DNA of 64,000 nt from Carya illinoinensis (taxonomy: Eukaryota; Streptophyta; Magnoliopsida; Fagales; Juglandaceae). Position 1 is the first letter of the stretch; each line of letters starts with the position of its first letter. Location: assembly GCF_018687715.1 (NCBI RefSeq), contig NC_056756.1, positions 34,137,480-34,201,479 of the forward strand, in the 5' to 3' direction. The translations under genes were made by a program, and so were the position numbers. Under the pieces are notes generated by a model. The model was not told the DNA's origin. It saw only the letters and a list, made by a program, of their open reading frames with translations, and ran no database searches. This document shows positions 58,587-64,000 of this stretch, piece after piece.

Positions 58587-61500
58587 GGGTGGGTGCATAT
58601 AATGCTAAGATCGTATATATGTTTCTAATAATTGATTGACGACTAAATCATTAAGTTATCGTACAAAACATGTCTTGTGTGGTACCATCCAAGTCCAAAA
58701 ATTATAATATAACTCAAAAATATAAAAAATACTAATATAACTGTAGGTTATATTAGTCCCTAAGAAGGCGGGGGCTATGGAGGTTTCGGACTTCAGACCA
58801 ATAAGTCTTGTGGGCAGCGTGTACAAGATACTTGCAAAGGTTCTTGCCAATAGGTTGAGTACGGTAATGGAAAAGATCATTTCTAAATCTCAAAATGCCT
58901 TTGTGAAGGGGAGGCAAATTTTAGACTCGGTTCTTATAGCAAATGAGTGTTTGGACAGCAGAATCAAGTCCGGAATCCCAGGTATTTTGTGTAAACTTGA
59001 TATGGAGAAGGCGTACGACCACGTGAATTGGGATTTTTTGGTGTATATGTTTGTTAGAAGTGGGTTTGGGGCAAGATGGAGGCAGTGGATAAGACACTGT
59101 GTATCAACGGCGCGTTTCTCGGTCTTGGTTAACGGGGATCCAGTGGGATTCTTTAATAGCTCGCGGGGGTTACGGCAAGGAGATCCATTATCCCCTCTCT
59201 TATTTGTTCTGATTATGGAGGCACTAAGCAGAATGGTGTCAGCGGCGGTAGGGGGTGGATTTTTCTCAGGTTTTAATGTGGGGGGCAATCATGGTTCCAT
59301 CATTATTTCTCATCTCTTGTTTGCAGATGATACCTTATTATTTTGTGAGGCAACGGCAGGTCATATAGAATCCCTGAAGGCTATTTTGCTATGCTTTGAA
59401 GCCGTGTCCGGGTTGAAGATCAATCTTGCTAAAACGGAGATGGTTGCAGTGGGAGAAGTAAATAATATCAGGGGGCTAGCTAACATCTTGGGTTGTGTGG
59501 TCTCTTCCTTGCCTTTGAAATATCTGGGCCTTCCGCTGGGGGCTTCTTTCAAAGCAAAATCTATTTGGGAAGGGGTGCTGGAAAAATTCGAACGTAGACT
59601 GGCTGGGTGGAAAAAGGTATACTTATCAAAAGGGGGACGAATAACCTTGATTAAAAGTACGCTATCTAACCTTCCTACATACTTTTTATCCTTATTCCCA
59701 CTCCCTGCTAGCATTGCACAGAGATTGGAGAAACTTCAGAGAGATTTCCTATGGGGTGGGATAGGAGAAGAGTTCAAGTATCATTTGGTGGGATGGGATA
59801 AGATTTGTACTCCGTTGAGAGATGGTGGGTTGGGGATTAGGGATGTAAGGGCCTTTAATATGGCATTGTTGGGTAAATGGTTGTGGCGGTATAATTGTGA
59901 GAGGGAAGCTTTATGGAAAGGAGTGATTGACATAAAGTATGGTAGTGAATGTGGGGGTTGGTGTTCTAAAGAGGGAAGGGGGACTTATGGTGTGGGGCTT
60001 TGGAAGTATATAAGGAAGGGGTGGGAGTCCTTCTCTTGCAATACCCGGTTATGTTTAGGGGATGGTAGTAGGATCAGTTTTTGGATGGATAGGTGGGTGG
60101 GTGATCTGGTTCTAAAGGATGCCTATCCCACAATCTTTGCTATTGCACGGGAGAAAGCAGCTGTGGTGGCTGATTTGAGGGTGATCTTTCAAGACACACA
60201 GGAGTGGAATATTAGTCTTACCAGGGATGCAAATGATTGGGAAGTAAATGACTTGCTGGAGTTTATGAATTTACTGTACAGCTTGCCCATAGCTGCCACA
60301 ACTGAAGATGTGATGGTTTGGAGGCCGAATAGAAAGGGGAAATTCTTGGTACGTTCCTTCTATGAAGCCAATACCATGCAACAAAGGCCTAAGTTTCCGT
60401 GGAAGAATATTTGGAGAAGCAAAGCACCAACTAAGGCTGCATTTTTTGTATGGACAGCAGCACTAGGGAAGATCTTGACCATTGACAATCTTAGAAGACG
60501 TGGCCTTATTATTGTGGACTGGTGCTGTTTGTGTAGAAACAATGGAGAGACAGTGGACCACATACTCCTACACTGTAAGTTCGCAAGTGAGATATGGAAC
60601 TACTTCTTCAACAGAATGGGAATAGCATGGGTAATGCCAGGTCGGGTGGTGGAGCTTTTAGCAAGCTGGCGAGGAATCTCCGGGACTCCGCAAATTGCAT
60701 CTTTGTGGAGGATGGCTCCAATTTGTATTTTTTGGTGTATTTGGAATGAAAGAAATGAGAGACTTTTCGAGGATCATGAACGTTCCTCGGAAGAGTTTCG
60801 GAGTTTCTTATGGAAGACTTTATTTCTGTGGGCCATGGCTTTAGACTTTAATGGCCTAAGCTTCCATGATTTTCTTGCTTCTGTCTCTAGTTCCTAAATA
60901 GGTGTATGCTCATGTATACCTCCAGTGTACCTGGGCTATGCCCATCTTTATCTTAATAAAGCTCTCTATTACCTATCAAAAAAACTGTAGGTTATACAGT
61001 AGAAAAAAAATATTAATTATGCTAAATGCACTTAGCATTCCTTTAATAACTTAAAGCCATGAGCTGCTGAAAAAAATAAAATAATCAGATAATGGAAAAA
61101 ATATAGCAAACATTCAAATTCAATTAACCAGATATATAGAGATATAATATAGTAAATTTTTGTGTGATATGTTTATAAAGTTAAGGTTTTGGAAATTGAA
61201 GGCACATGAGTGTGAAATTTTGAGAGATTAGAAATGGTGTGAGTTTGAAAGAAGGAAAATGCTGATAGACAAAAAAGGGAAAAAAACAACATTGGTACCA
61301 CTAGGAGGGCTTCAAAGCAGTCAATACTTTTAAACTACAAAAGTTTTCACAAAAATTGTTAATATATTTCTGAAGAAAAAACAGTAAGCATCGCTTTTAT
61401 TTTCACTTCTGCAATATATGGTTGCATGGATGCACTGTCTGTGTGTGGTGCATCCCTATTTATTAACTTAGGAAAATGTTTTCCTTCATTAGTTTTCCTT

Positions 61501-63847
61501 TCCCCCACTTTCTGCATTTTGGGGTTTATTTCATATGCATGGTTTTCATTTTCGAAATATTGGGGTAAGGGTAAGGGGGGAGGGGTGGCGGGGCCCCCCT
61601 GTAAATTCCTCATTGGGAAGAAGTATTTTAGTTATTTATGTATATTCTGGCAATTCCTCTTATGTGTGGACCAAACTTTTCCTTAATAAGTACAGTTCAC
61701 ATGAATATTTAATTGAGATTAGGTTGAAAAGTGGAGTTGGGGTTTAACTCAAAACCTTTTGTTCTGATATCATAGTAAATCACCACTCGTGCTTACTTCA
61801 TAGAAAGAGGTGAATTTATTATCTAAATATATTCTAACTTTTTGTTGGTCCAATAATGAGTTAAAAAGAAACAGGATACGGACTAAAAGGGATTGAAATG
61901 TTCTCAAATTTTCCTAATTTTCACTTGTATCATCTATAGACCTATCAAAAGAAAATTTGTCCTACTTTTCAACCACAATCATTGCCCTTTTGTAGCCATC
62001 TGTAATATCTGATGCTCACTGATTCTAATACTAGTCAGCAAGTTCACACATGAGCTTTTGGTTCTGTTTCTGCTCTAGATAACCATAATCTCTTGAATAT
62101 AATAGGGAAGTCCAAATTCTGCTTGGGAAAAATATTTTAATGCATGAAAAGTCTCTAAATTTTAAACATGGGAATTCAGGTAGAACAGAGGTTGTAATAT
62201 TGCAAAACCAGATGCAAATATAGATTCACATGTTTGTCATGTAGCTTGTATATATATTCTGTGAAATATAGCAGAAGATTCATATAGAGTAATTGGTTTG
62301 GTTACCAATTAAGCATAACGAACTAGCCTTTGGGTTTAGTTACCAATTAAGCATAACATACTAGCCTTTTTGAGACTCATACAGACTCATATACACGTTG
62401 GACATGTATTGAGCTTGATTTGATACAATTTTTTTTTTTTTAATAAGTATATTAGAAAATTTCTTGTATGTGATATTTGATTCTCCGCAGATATTTTTGA
62501 ATATTTTAAATTCTTTAATTTTTCAGTGAATATTAAGCTAAAATTTCCAGTTCTATTTTTTTTCCTCCTTTTGGTCACCTTTTTGGGAAAATTTATTATT
62601 ACTTAAAAAATTTCATACCACTTCAGGCGTCCTGGTGGAGATCGGATATATGGGGTTTTCGATCATCAGCTACCAGCTGCTTTAAAGAAGCTCCCCTTTG
62701 ACCGCCATCTCTCTTTGAGAAATGTCCAAAAAATTGTTTCTGAGGCTGATGGTTATCAGCCCCATTTGATTGCTCCAGAACAAGGATACAGAAGACTCAT
62801 TGATGGATCTATCAGCTACTTTAAAGGCCCAGCTGAAGCCTCTGTGGATGCTGTAATGTTCTATATTTTACTTTATTCTAATTGATGATGTTTTTTTGGC
62901 ATGTGTGTTTCTGCTAAAGATTTATCATAGGAAAGGGTGACAATGTCATAATGTTCATCTAATGCGATAGTTTCCCCCCCTTCCCTGTTATATACTCTTT
63001 AGACAAGTCTACAATAAGATAACTCGGATTGTGTGAATGTTGTTTTATTGTGTGGATGGTAAAGTAGCGCACCACGTGAGGGCTGTGCAAAAGAAAAGAA
63101 TATTTTCTTCTCTCTCTTTCATTTAGCTCTTTTATTGGTGCATGTCTCTTGTATAAGAATTTTGAAAGAAGCAGTCATATGTTATTGCAGAATAAGAGTT
63201 TTTGAGCATCTTAGTTCCTTCATAAAAAATCTTTATTCAGATCTGCACTCAAGTTAATATTGATCTGTTAAATTTTACTTCTGTGAATAGTACGTTGAGC
63301 AGCAGCTCATACAGCCTGTGAAATGAAGTGGGTAAGATCTGTTTTGCAACACTGCTCTTAGTGTAGTGGTGGGGGAGAAAAGGCTGATATTAGGACCTTT
63401 TCAACATTTTTATCATATGTTAAAAGAGTTGGGTCTCTTGTATATTTCCTTTGTATTAAGGCTATGCCTTGGATTTTTGTAATAAAATCTTCTTTTACTT
63501 ATTGAAAAAAAAAAGTAAAAGGAGTTGGGATCTATTTGTGAATTAGAGACCTGAGTTGGAGCAAAAGATAATATTTCTTAATTCGGACTGCATAAAAGAT
63601 ATTAAGTATTGAAGATATTAATTTGCAGCAACCATCCATCACAGATTTTAGTGGCTTCTTTAGACAGTTTAATCCATTATTTGGGTGATAATAGACTATC
63701 AAGACAGCTTTTGTTTTGATTGCAGTAATGCTCTTTATGAGAGAGAATTCTTAGTTAAATCCCCATCATTAATTTTTTCCCCTGTTATTTCCACAGGTGC
63801 ACTTTGTTTTGAAAGAACTAGTGAGGAAATCAATAGCCGAAACGGAG
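31264..63847 (+). CDS. DRP1C: DRP1C-like dynamin-related GTPase, 5' 13 exons (gene continues beyond window)
   Basis: Plant DRP1 proteins are GTPases acting in clathrin-mediated endocytosis and cell-plate membrane fission. Exons: 31264-31395, 31500-31563, 33048-33155, 34906-35007, 43931-43981, 44089-44150, 45532-45622, 45728-45792, 45972-46166, 46261-46380, 46475-46545, 62627-62852, 63797-63847; all junctions are GT-AG and in phase, giving about 446 codons of an expected 610-620. Motifs: P-loop GGQSSGKS (42-49), switch-I Thr in GIVTRRP (about 69), DLPG (143-146), TKLD (212-215), NRSQ (243-246), then the middle domain ([20 protein letters not shown]). The short [17 protein letters not shown]-terminus and [11 protein letters not shown] resemble DRP1C more than DRP1E. 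The GED and C-terminus lie off the window. Introns 4 (8.9 kb) and 11 (16.1 kb) are swollen by transposons, but no exon is damaged. Confidence 0.95.
32184..32221. repeat. Poly(T) tract
   Basis: Thirty-eight T in a row in DRP1C intron 2. It may be the tail of a lost - strand retroposon; no duplication is seen. Confidence 0.8.
33284..33346 (+). mobile_element. 63-bp L1 3' tail
   Basis: Contains AATAAAGCTTAACTTATC plus an A-run, matching the 3' UTR end of the L1s in this window. It is flanked by a perfect 13-bp duplication, ATTGTGGGTAGCT (33271-33283; 33347-33359). It lies in DRP1C intron 3. Confidence 0.85.
33684..33949 (+). mobile_element. tRNA-derived SINE
   Basis: Opens CCCCTAGGGGTTGGCTCAAG with a box-A-like GGCTCAAGTGGTAAGG and a box-B-like GGTTCTCGAACCC. 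It is flanked by 14-bp duplications with one mismatch (ATTATGAGAAGTCA 33670-33683; ATTGTGAGAAGTCA 33950-33963). It belongs to the same family as 36532-36786. Confidence 0.75.
34064..34139 (+). mobile_element. Probable short L1 3' tail
   Basis: GTGTATTTTGTGTATAC...TTAATAAAATCTTCATTCCTTATC followed by an A-rich run resembles the L1 3' UTR ends at 39441 and 63515. No clear target duplication is found. Confidence 0.45.
36532..36786 (+). mobile_element. tRNA-derived SINE with 12-bp target duplication
   Basis: 255 bp: a box-A-like GGCCCAAGTGGTGAAGG, a box-B-like AAGTTCCAAGG region and an A12 tail. The perfect duplication ATCCATAGATAT lies at 36520-36531 and 36787-36798. It is in DRP1C intron 4. 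Confidence 0.88.
37099..37352 (-). repeat. Copia B LTR, 3' copy relative to the element
   Basis: Shares long blocks with 42885-43130 (for example GAAGAATTGGAATAGTATTT). A duplicated CTAGAATAT segment and several substitutions separate the copies, so insertion was moderately old. Confidence 0.85.
37365..38453 (-). pseudogene. Copia B RT (C-terminal part) and RNase H
   Basis: 37713-38354 reads the RT palm with [11 protein letters not shown] (the usual Tyr of YVDD is Cys here), FFLGMEFA-like [13 protein letters not shown], and a [15 protein letters not shown] motif. RNase H follows with an IDADWA core that then loses frame. 37305-37499 contains the VADILKGLP segment. The [10 protein letters not shown] motif lies at 38405-38450 and joins across the L1 insertion to upstream RT sequence. 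Confidence 0.85.
38454..39441 (+). mobile_element. 5'-truncated L1 inserted in copia B
   Basis: 988 bp with an A15-type tail, flanked by the perfect duplication ATACAATGA (38445-38453; 39442-39450). It encodes only the ORF2 C-terminus: [13 protein letters not shown], then 38691-39344 with zf-RVT motifs ([39 protein letters not shown]). One stop (TAG) lies near 38680. The 3' UTR ends CTTTTACTTAT before the A-run. Excising it restores copia B RT. Confidence 0.95.
39451..40635 (-). pseudogene. Copia B integrase/RT linker and RT N-terminus
   Basis: 39753-40352 carries a Pro/Ser-rich linker and the motifs [13 protein letters not shown] and [18 protein letters not shown] that open the copia RT domain. 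Nearer 39451-39560, [12 protein letters not shown] precedes the L1 insertion. Several frameshifts; the ends are approximate. Confidence 0.75.
39812..39823 (+). mobile_element. 12-bp L1 3'-end footprint with 20-bp target duplication
   Basis: ACTTATAAAAAA, identical to the 3' terminus of the L1 at 38454-39441, sits between AAGTACCGTTGTTCTGTAGT (39792-39811) and a copy with two mismatches (39824-39843). It interrupts the copia B NGTW-type coding motif. Confidence 0.85.
40485..41410 (-). pseudogene. Copia B integrase
   Basis: Frames show the pre-integrase [14 protein letters not shown] motif, [14 protein letters not shown], the core YSDVWGP and [11 protein letters not shown] acidic motifs, [14 protein letters not shown] with the catalytic Glu, and the C-terminal [10 protein letters not shown] region. 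Pieces lie in three frames with short overlaps, so frameshifts have accumulated. Confidence 0.85.
41407..42768 (-). pseudogene. Copia B gag and protease
   Basis: The ATG at 42768 opens a gag frame ([20 protein letters not shown]). A frameshift near 42530 leads into [12 protein letters not shown] and the central helices. A CCHC knuckle, [14 protein letters not shown], is readable near 41930-41975 in another frame. The protease motif [13 protein letters not shown] lies at about 41690. Confidence 0.85.
42885..43130 (-). repeat. Copia B LTR, 5' copy relative to the element
   Basis: Partner of 37099-37352. Flanked inwardly by the degraded primer site (GCTCTTGATACC on the + strand, 42872-42883). 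Confidence 0.85.
48040..48073. repeat. Poly(C) run of 34 next to (CA)n
   Basis: Thirty-four C followed by AACCCAA and a CA repeat (to 48097). It sits where LINE D lacks about 80 codons between its FNKAL and FWFDVWCGD motifs. Confidence 0.9.
48110..48276 (-). mobile_element. Small L1 3' fragment nested in LINE D
   Basis: A T-run at 48112-48122 is followed, on the - strand reading, by a 3' UTR and the ORF2 C-terminus [14 protein letters not shown] with its stop. Near-identical AAAGCCTTATTA sequences on both sides suggest the target duplication. The LINE D frame resumes beyond it. Confidence 0.65.
50053..50200 (+). repeat. Copia C 5' LTR
   Basis: TGTTAGAATA...TTTACA, 148 bp. It contains TATATATATATG (near 50117) as a likely TATA element of the element promoter. 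Confidence 0.95.
50201..50212 (+). promoter_or_regulatory. Copia C primer-binding site
   Basis: TGGTATCAGAGC immediately after the LTR, complementary to initiator tRNA-Met. Confidence 0.95.
50213..51042 (+). other. Copia C long leader with CCGATACAG-type repeats
   Basis: This untranslated leader of about 830 bp is GC-rich in its first part. From about 50640 to 50870 it is built from short degenerate repeats of CCGAT, CGGCC and ACAG motifs. Antisense and sense frames over it are low-complexity and not genes. Confidence 0.75.
51043..55260 (+). CDS. Copia C gag-pol polyprotein, one in-frame TAG
   Basis: 1,405 codons from the ATG at 51043; TAG at 51238-51240 (codon 66) is the only interruption and most simply arose from CAG. 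Gag domain with [19 protein letters not shown]. Knuckle [14 protein letters not shown] near residue 252, followed by an 11-residue duplication ([11 protein letters not shown] type). Protease [13 protein letters not shown] (about 350). Pre-integrase [11 protein letters not shown]. Integrase [27 protein letters not shown] with the three acidic residues. A linker with three VPPSSDLEL repeats (53461-53575). RT with [16 protein letters not shown] [10 protein letters not shown] and YVDDIVITG. RNase H with [16 protein letters not shown] and [12 protein letters not shown]. All catalytic motifs are intact. Translation would need readthrough or reinitiation at 51268. Confidence 0.95.
55268..55415 (+). 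repeat. Copia C 3' LTR
   Basis: Identical by eye to the 5' LTR. Followed by the TGGAC duplication. Confidence 0.95.
55421..57230 (-). pseudogene. LINE D ORF1 and start of ORF2
   Basis: ORF2 starts at the ATG at 55523 with [15 protein letters not shown], the apurinic-endonuclease-like N-terminus of plant L1. Upstream, ORF1-like frames include a DUF4283-type segment (56818-57177, with [17 protein letters not shown] and a region resembling CGGSIGSSE), Pro/Ser-rich linkers (about 56000-56700) and a Lys/Arg-rich C-terminus (about 55560-55830). ORF1 would bind element RNA. Frames are broken several times. Confidence 0.75.
57793..57806 (+). mobile_element. 14-bp L1 3'-end footprint with perfect 21-bp target duplication
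   Basis: ACTTATAAAAAAAA is flanked by identical 21-bp sequences (57772-57792 and 57807-57827; core TTTATACAGAAAGTTT). The insert equals the L1 3' terminus seen at 39417-39430. Confidence 0.9.
58554..58584. repeat. Poly(G) run of 31
   Basis: Thirty-one G after a T-rich tract, 170 bp before LINE F. A candidate G-quadruplex or an assembly-sensitive tract. Confidence 0.9.
58753..60984 (+). mobile_element. LINE F: recent 5'-truncated L1
   Basis: 2,232 bp ending in AATAAAGCTCTCTATTACCTATC and an A-run, flanked by a perfect 12-14-bp duplication, AACTGTAGGTTATA (58739-58752; 60983-60996, the AA being shared with the tail). The retained part starts inside the RT domain and stays open to the ORF2 stop. 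Confidence 0.95.
58777..60897 (+). CDS. LINE F ORF2 C-terminal part: reverse transcriptase and zf-RVT (truncated)
   Basis: An open 706-codon frame with no stop; the frame is already open from the element's first bases ([18 protein letters not shown]). RT motifs: [34 protein letters not shown], the catalytic FADDTLLF (about residues 184-191), [16 protein letters not shown], then a connection region and the zinc-binding RVT box ([30 protein letters not shown]) and the terminal [10 protein letters not shown]. The endonuclease, ORF1 and promoter are missing through 5' truncation, so it cannot retrotranspose itself. The lack of mutations indicates recent insertion. The ATG at 58777 is simply the first Met. 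Confidence 0.93.
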   Translation: MEVSDFRPISLVGSVYKILAKVLANRLSTVMEKIISKSQNAFVKGRQILDSVLIANECLDSRIKSGIPGILCKLDMEKAYDHVNWDFLVYMFVRSGFGARWRQWIRHCVSTARFSVLVNGDPVGFFNSSRGLRQGDPLSPLLFVLIMEALSRMVSAAVGGGFFSGFNVGGNHGSIIISHLLFADDTLLFCEATAGHIESLKAILLCFEAVSGLKINLAKTEMVAVGEVNNIRGLANILGCVVSSLPLKYLGLPLGASFKAKSIWEGVLEKFERRLAGWKKVYLSKGGRITLIKSTLSNLPTYFLSLFPLPASIAQRLEKLQRDFLWGGIGEEFKYHLVGWDKICTPLRDGGLGIRDVRAFNMALLGKWLWRYNCEREALWKGVIDIKYGSECGGWCSKEGRGTYGVGLWKYIRKGWESFSCNTRLCLGDGSRISFWMDRWVGDLVLKDAYPTIFAIAREKAAVVADLRVIFQDTQEWNISLTRDANDWEVNDLLEFMNLLYSLPIAATTEDVMVWRPNRKGKFLVRSFYEANTMQQRPKFPWKNIWRSKAPTKAAFFVWTAALGKILTIDNLRRRGLIIVDWCCLCRNNGETVDHILLHCKFASEIWNYFFNRMGIAWVMPGRVVELLASWRGISGTPQIASLWRMAPICIFWCIWNERNERLFEDHERSSEEFRSFLWKTLFLWAMALDFNGLSFHDFLASVSSS
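60997..62626. other. Remainder of DRP1C intron 11
   Basis: AT-rich intron sequence with no coding signal. 62250-62370 contains two near-identical copies of a segment including TTACCAATTAAGCATAAC. A T-run lies at 62429-62441. Confidence 0.5.
63435..63515 (+). mobile_element. 81-bp L1 3' tail in DRP1C intron 12
   Basis: TTGTATTAAGGCTATGCCTT...AATAAAATCTTCTTTTACTTATTG and an A10 run match the L1 3' UTR end. Near-identical TAAAAGAGTTGGG / TAAAAGGAGTTGGG flank it (63422-63434; from 63516). Confidence 0.8.
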
Positions 63848-64000
63848 GTAAGAAATTCTGTGATTAGTAATTTTTTCCGAAATTCCAGTAGAGTTTATGT
63901 AACTGTAATCTTTTAAATGCTCTGCTCTGATCTTTATATGGCTAACAGTTGTCATATTTCTGCCTAAGACCATTCTTGACTTCACTCTTTATACTCTACT

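Larger units (their letters stand above)
57261..58752. other. DRP1C intron 11 between LINE D and LINE F
   Basis: AT-rich with a T-run at about 57295-57305, a G12 run (57987-57998) and a G31 run (58554-58584). No gene is seen. One L1 footprint lies at 57793-57806. Confidence 0.6.

Overview
The window is nuclear DNA from a flowering plant, most likely a woody eudicot. It has plant-type introns, two plant-specific housekeeping genes (a MAP70 microtubule-associated protein and a DRP1-class dynamin), copia elements primed by initiator tRNA-Met, and many L1-type LINE remnants. I cannot name the species; a Fagales tree is only a hunch. By my hand annotation, well over half of the window is transposable elements or their debris.

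Layout. 1-500 holds a CT microsatellite and two exon-like segments of a gene I do not recognise. 1930-4717 is AT-rich intergenic DNA with repeat remnants. 4718-20637 is an old, decayed copia element on the + strand (copia A), opened by three later insertions: a hAT-type MITE with a perfect 8-bp target duplication (6947-7817), a probable solo LTR (8125-9445), and a young 9.2-kb SIRE/Maximus-type copia element on the - strand (10753-19938). Between its pol and its 3' LTR, the Maximus element carries two related, antisense, coiled-coil genes, each with its own TATA box. This is the most unusual system in the window.

23124-28899 is a complete 11-exon MAP70 gene encoding about 632 aa, with one GC-AG intron. 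Its last intron (2.2 kb) holds a 5S-rRNA-derived retroposon, a tRNA-derived SINE and a TRIM-like element. From 31264 to beyond the right edge lies a DRP1C-like dynamin-related GTPase gene. Thirteen exons (about 446 codons) are visible and the C-terminal part is off the window. Intron 4 (8.9 kb) contains copia B on the - strand, itself hit by a 5'-truncated L1. Intron 11 (16.1 kb) contains a decayed L1 (LINE D, - strand) split by a very young copia element (copia C, identical 148-bp LTRs), plus a recent 5'-truncated L1 with an open 706-codon frame (LINE F).

The two host genes both act on the cytoskeleton or membranes (cortical microtubules; clathrin and cell-plate membrane fission), but nothing here shows they are co-regulated. 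A recurring theme is L1 activity. Besides kilobase insertions there are 63-81-bp L1 tails and three insertions of only 9-14 bp (an L1 3' terminus or bare A-tail) flanked by 19-21-bp duplications. All exon, LTR and target-site coordinates were worked out by eye from the sequence.
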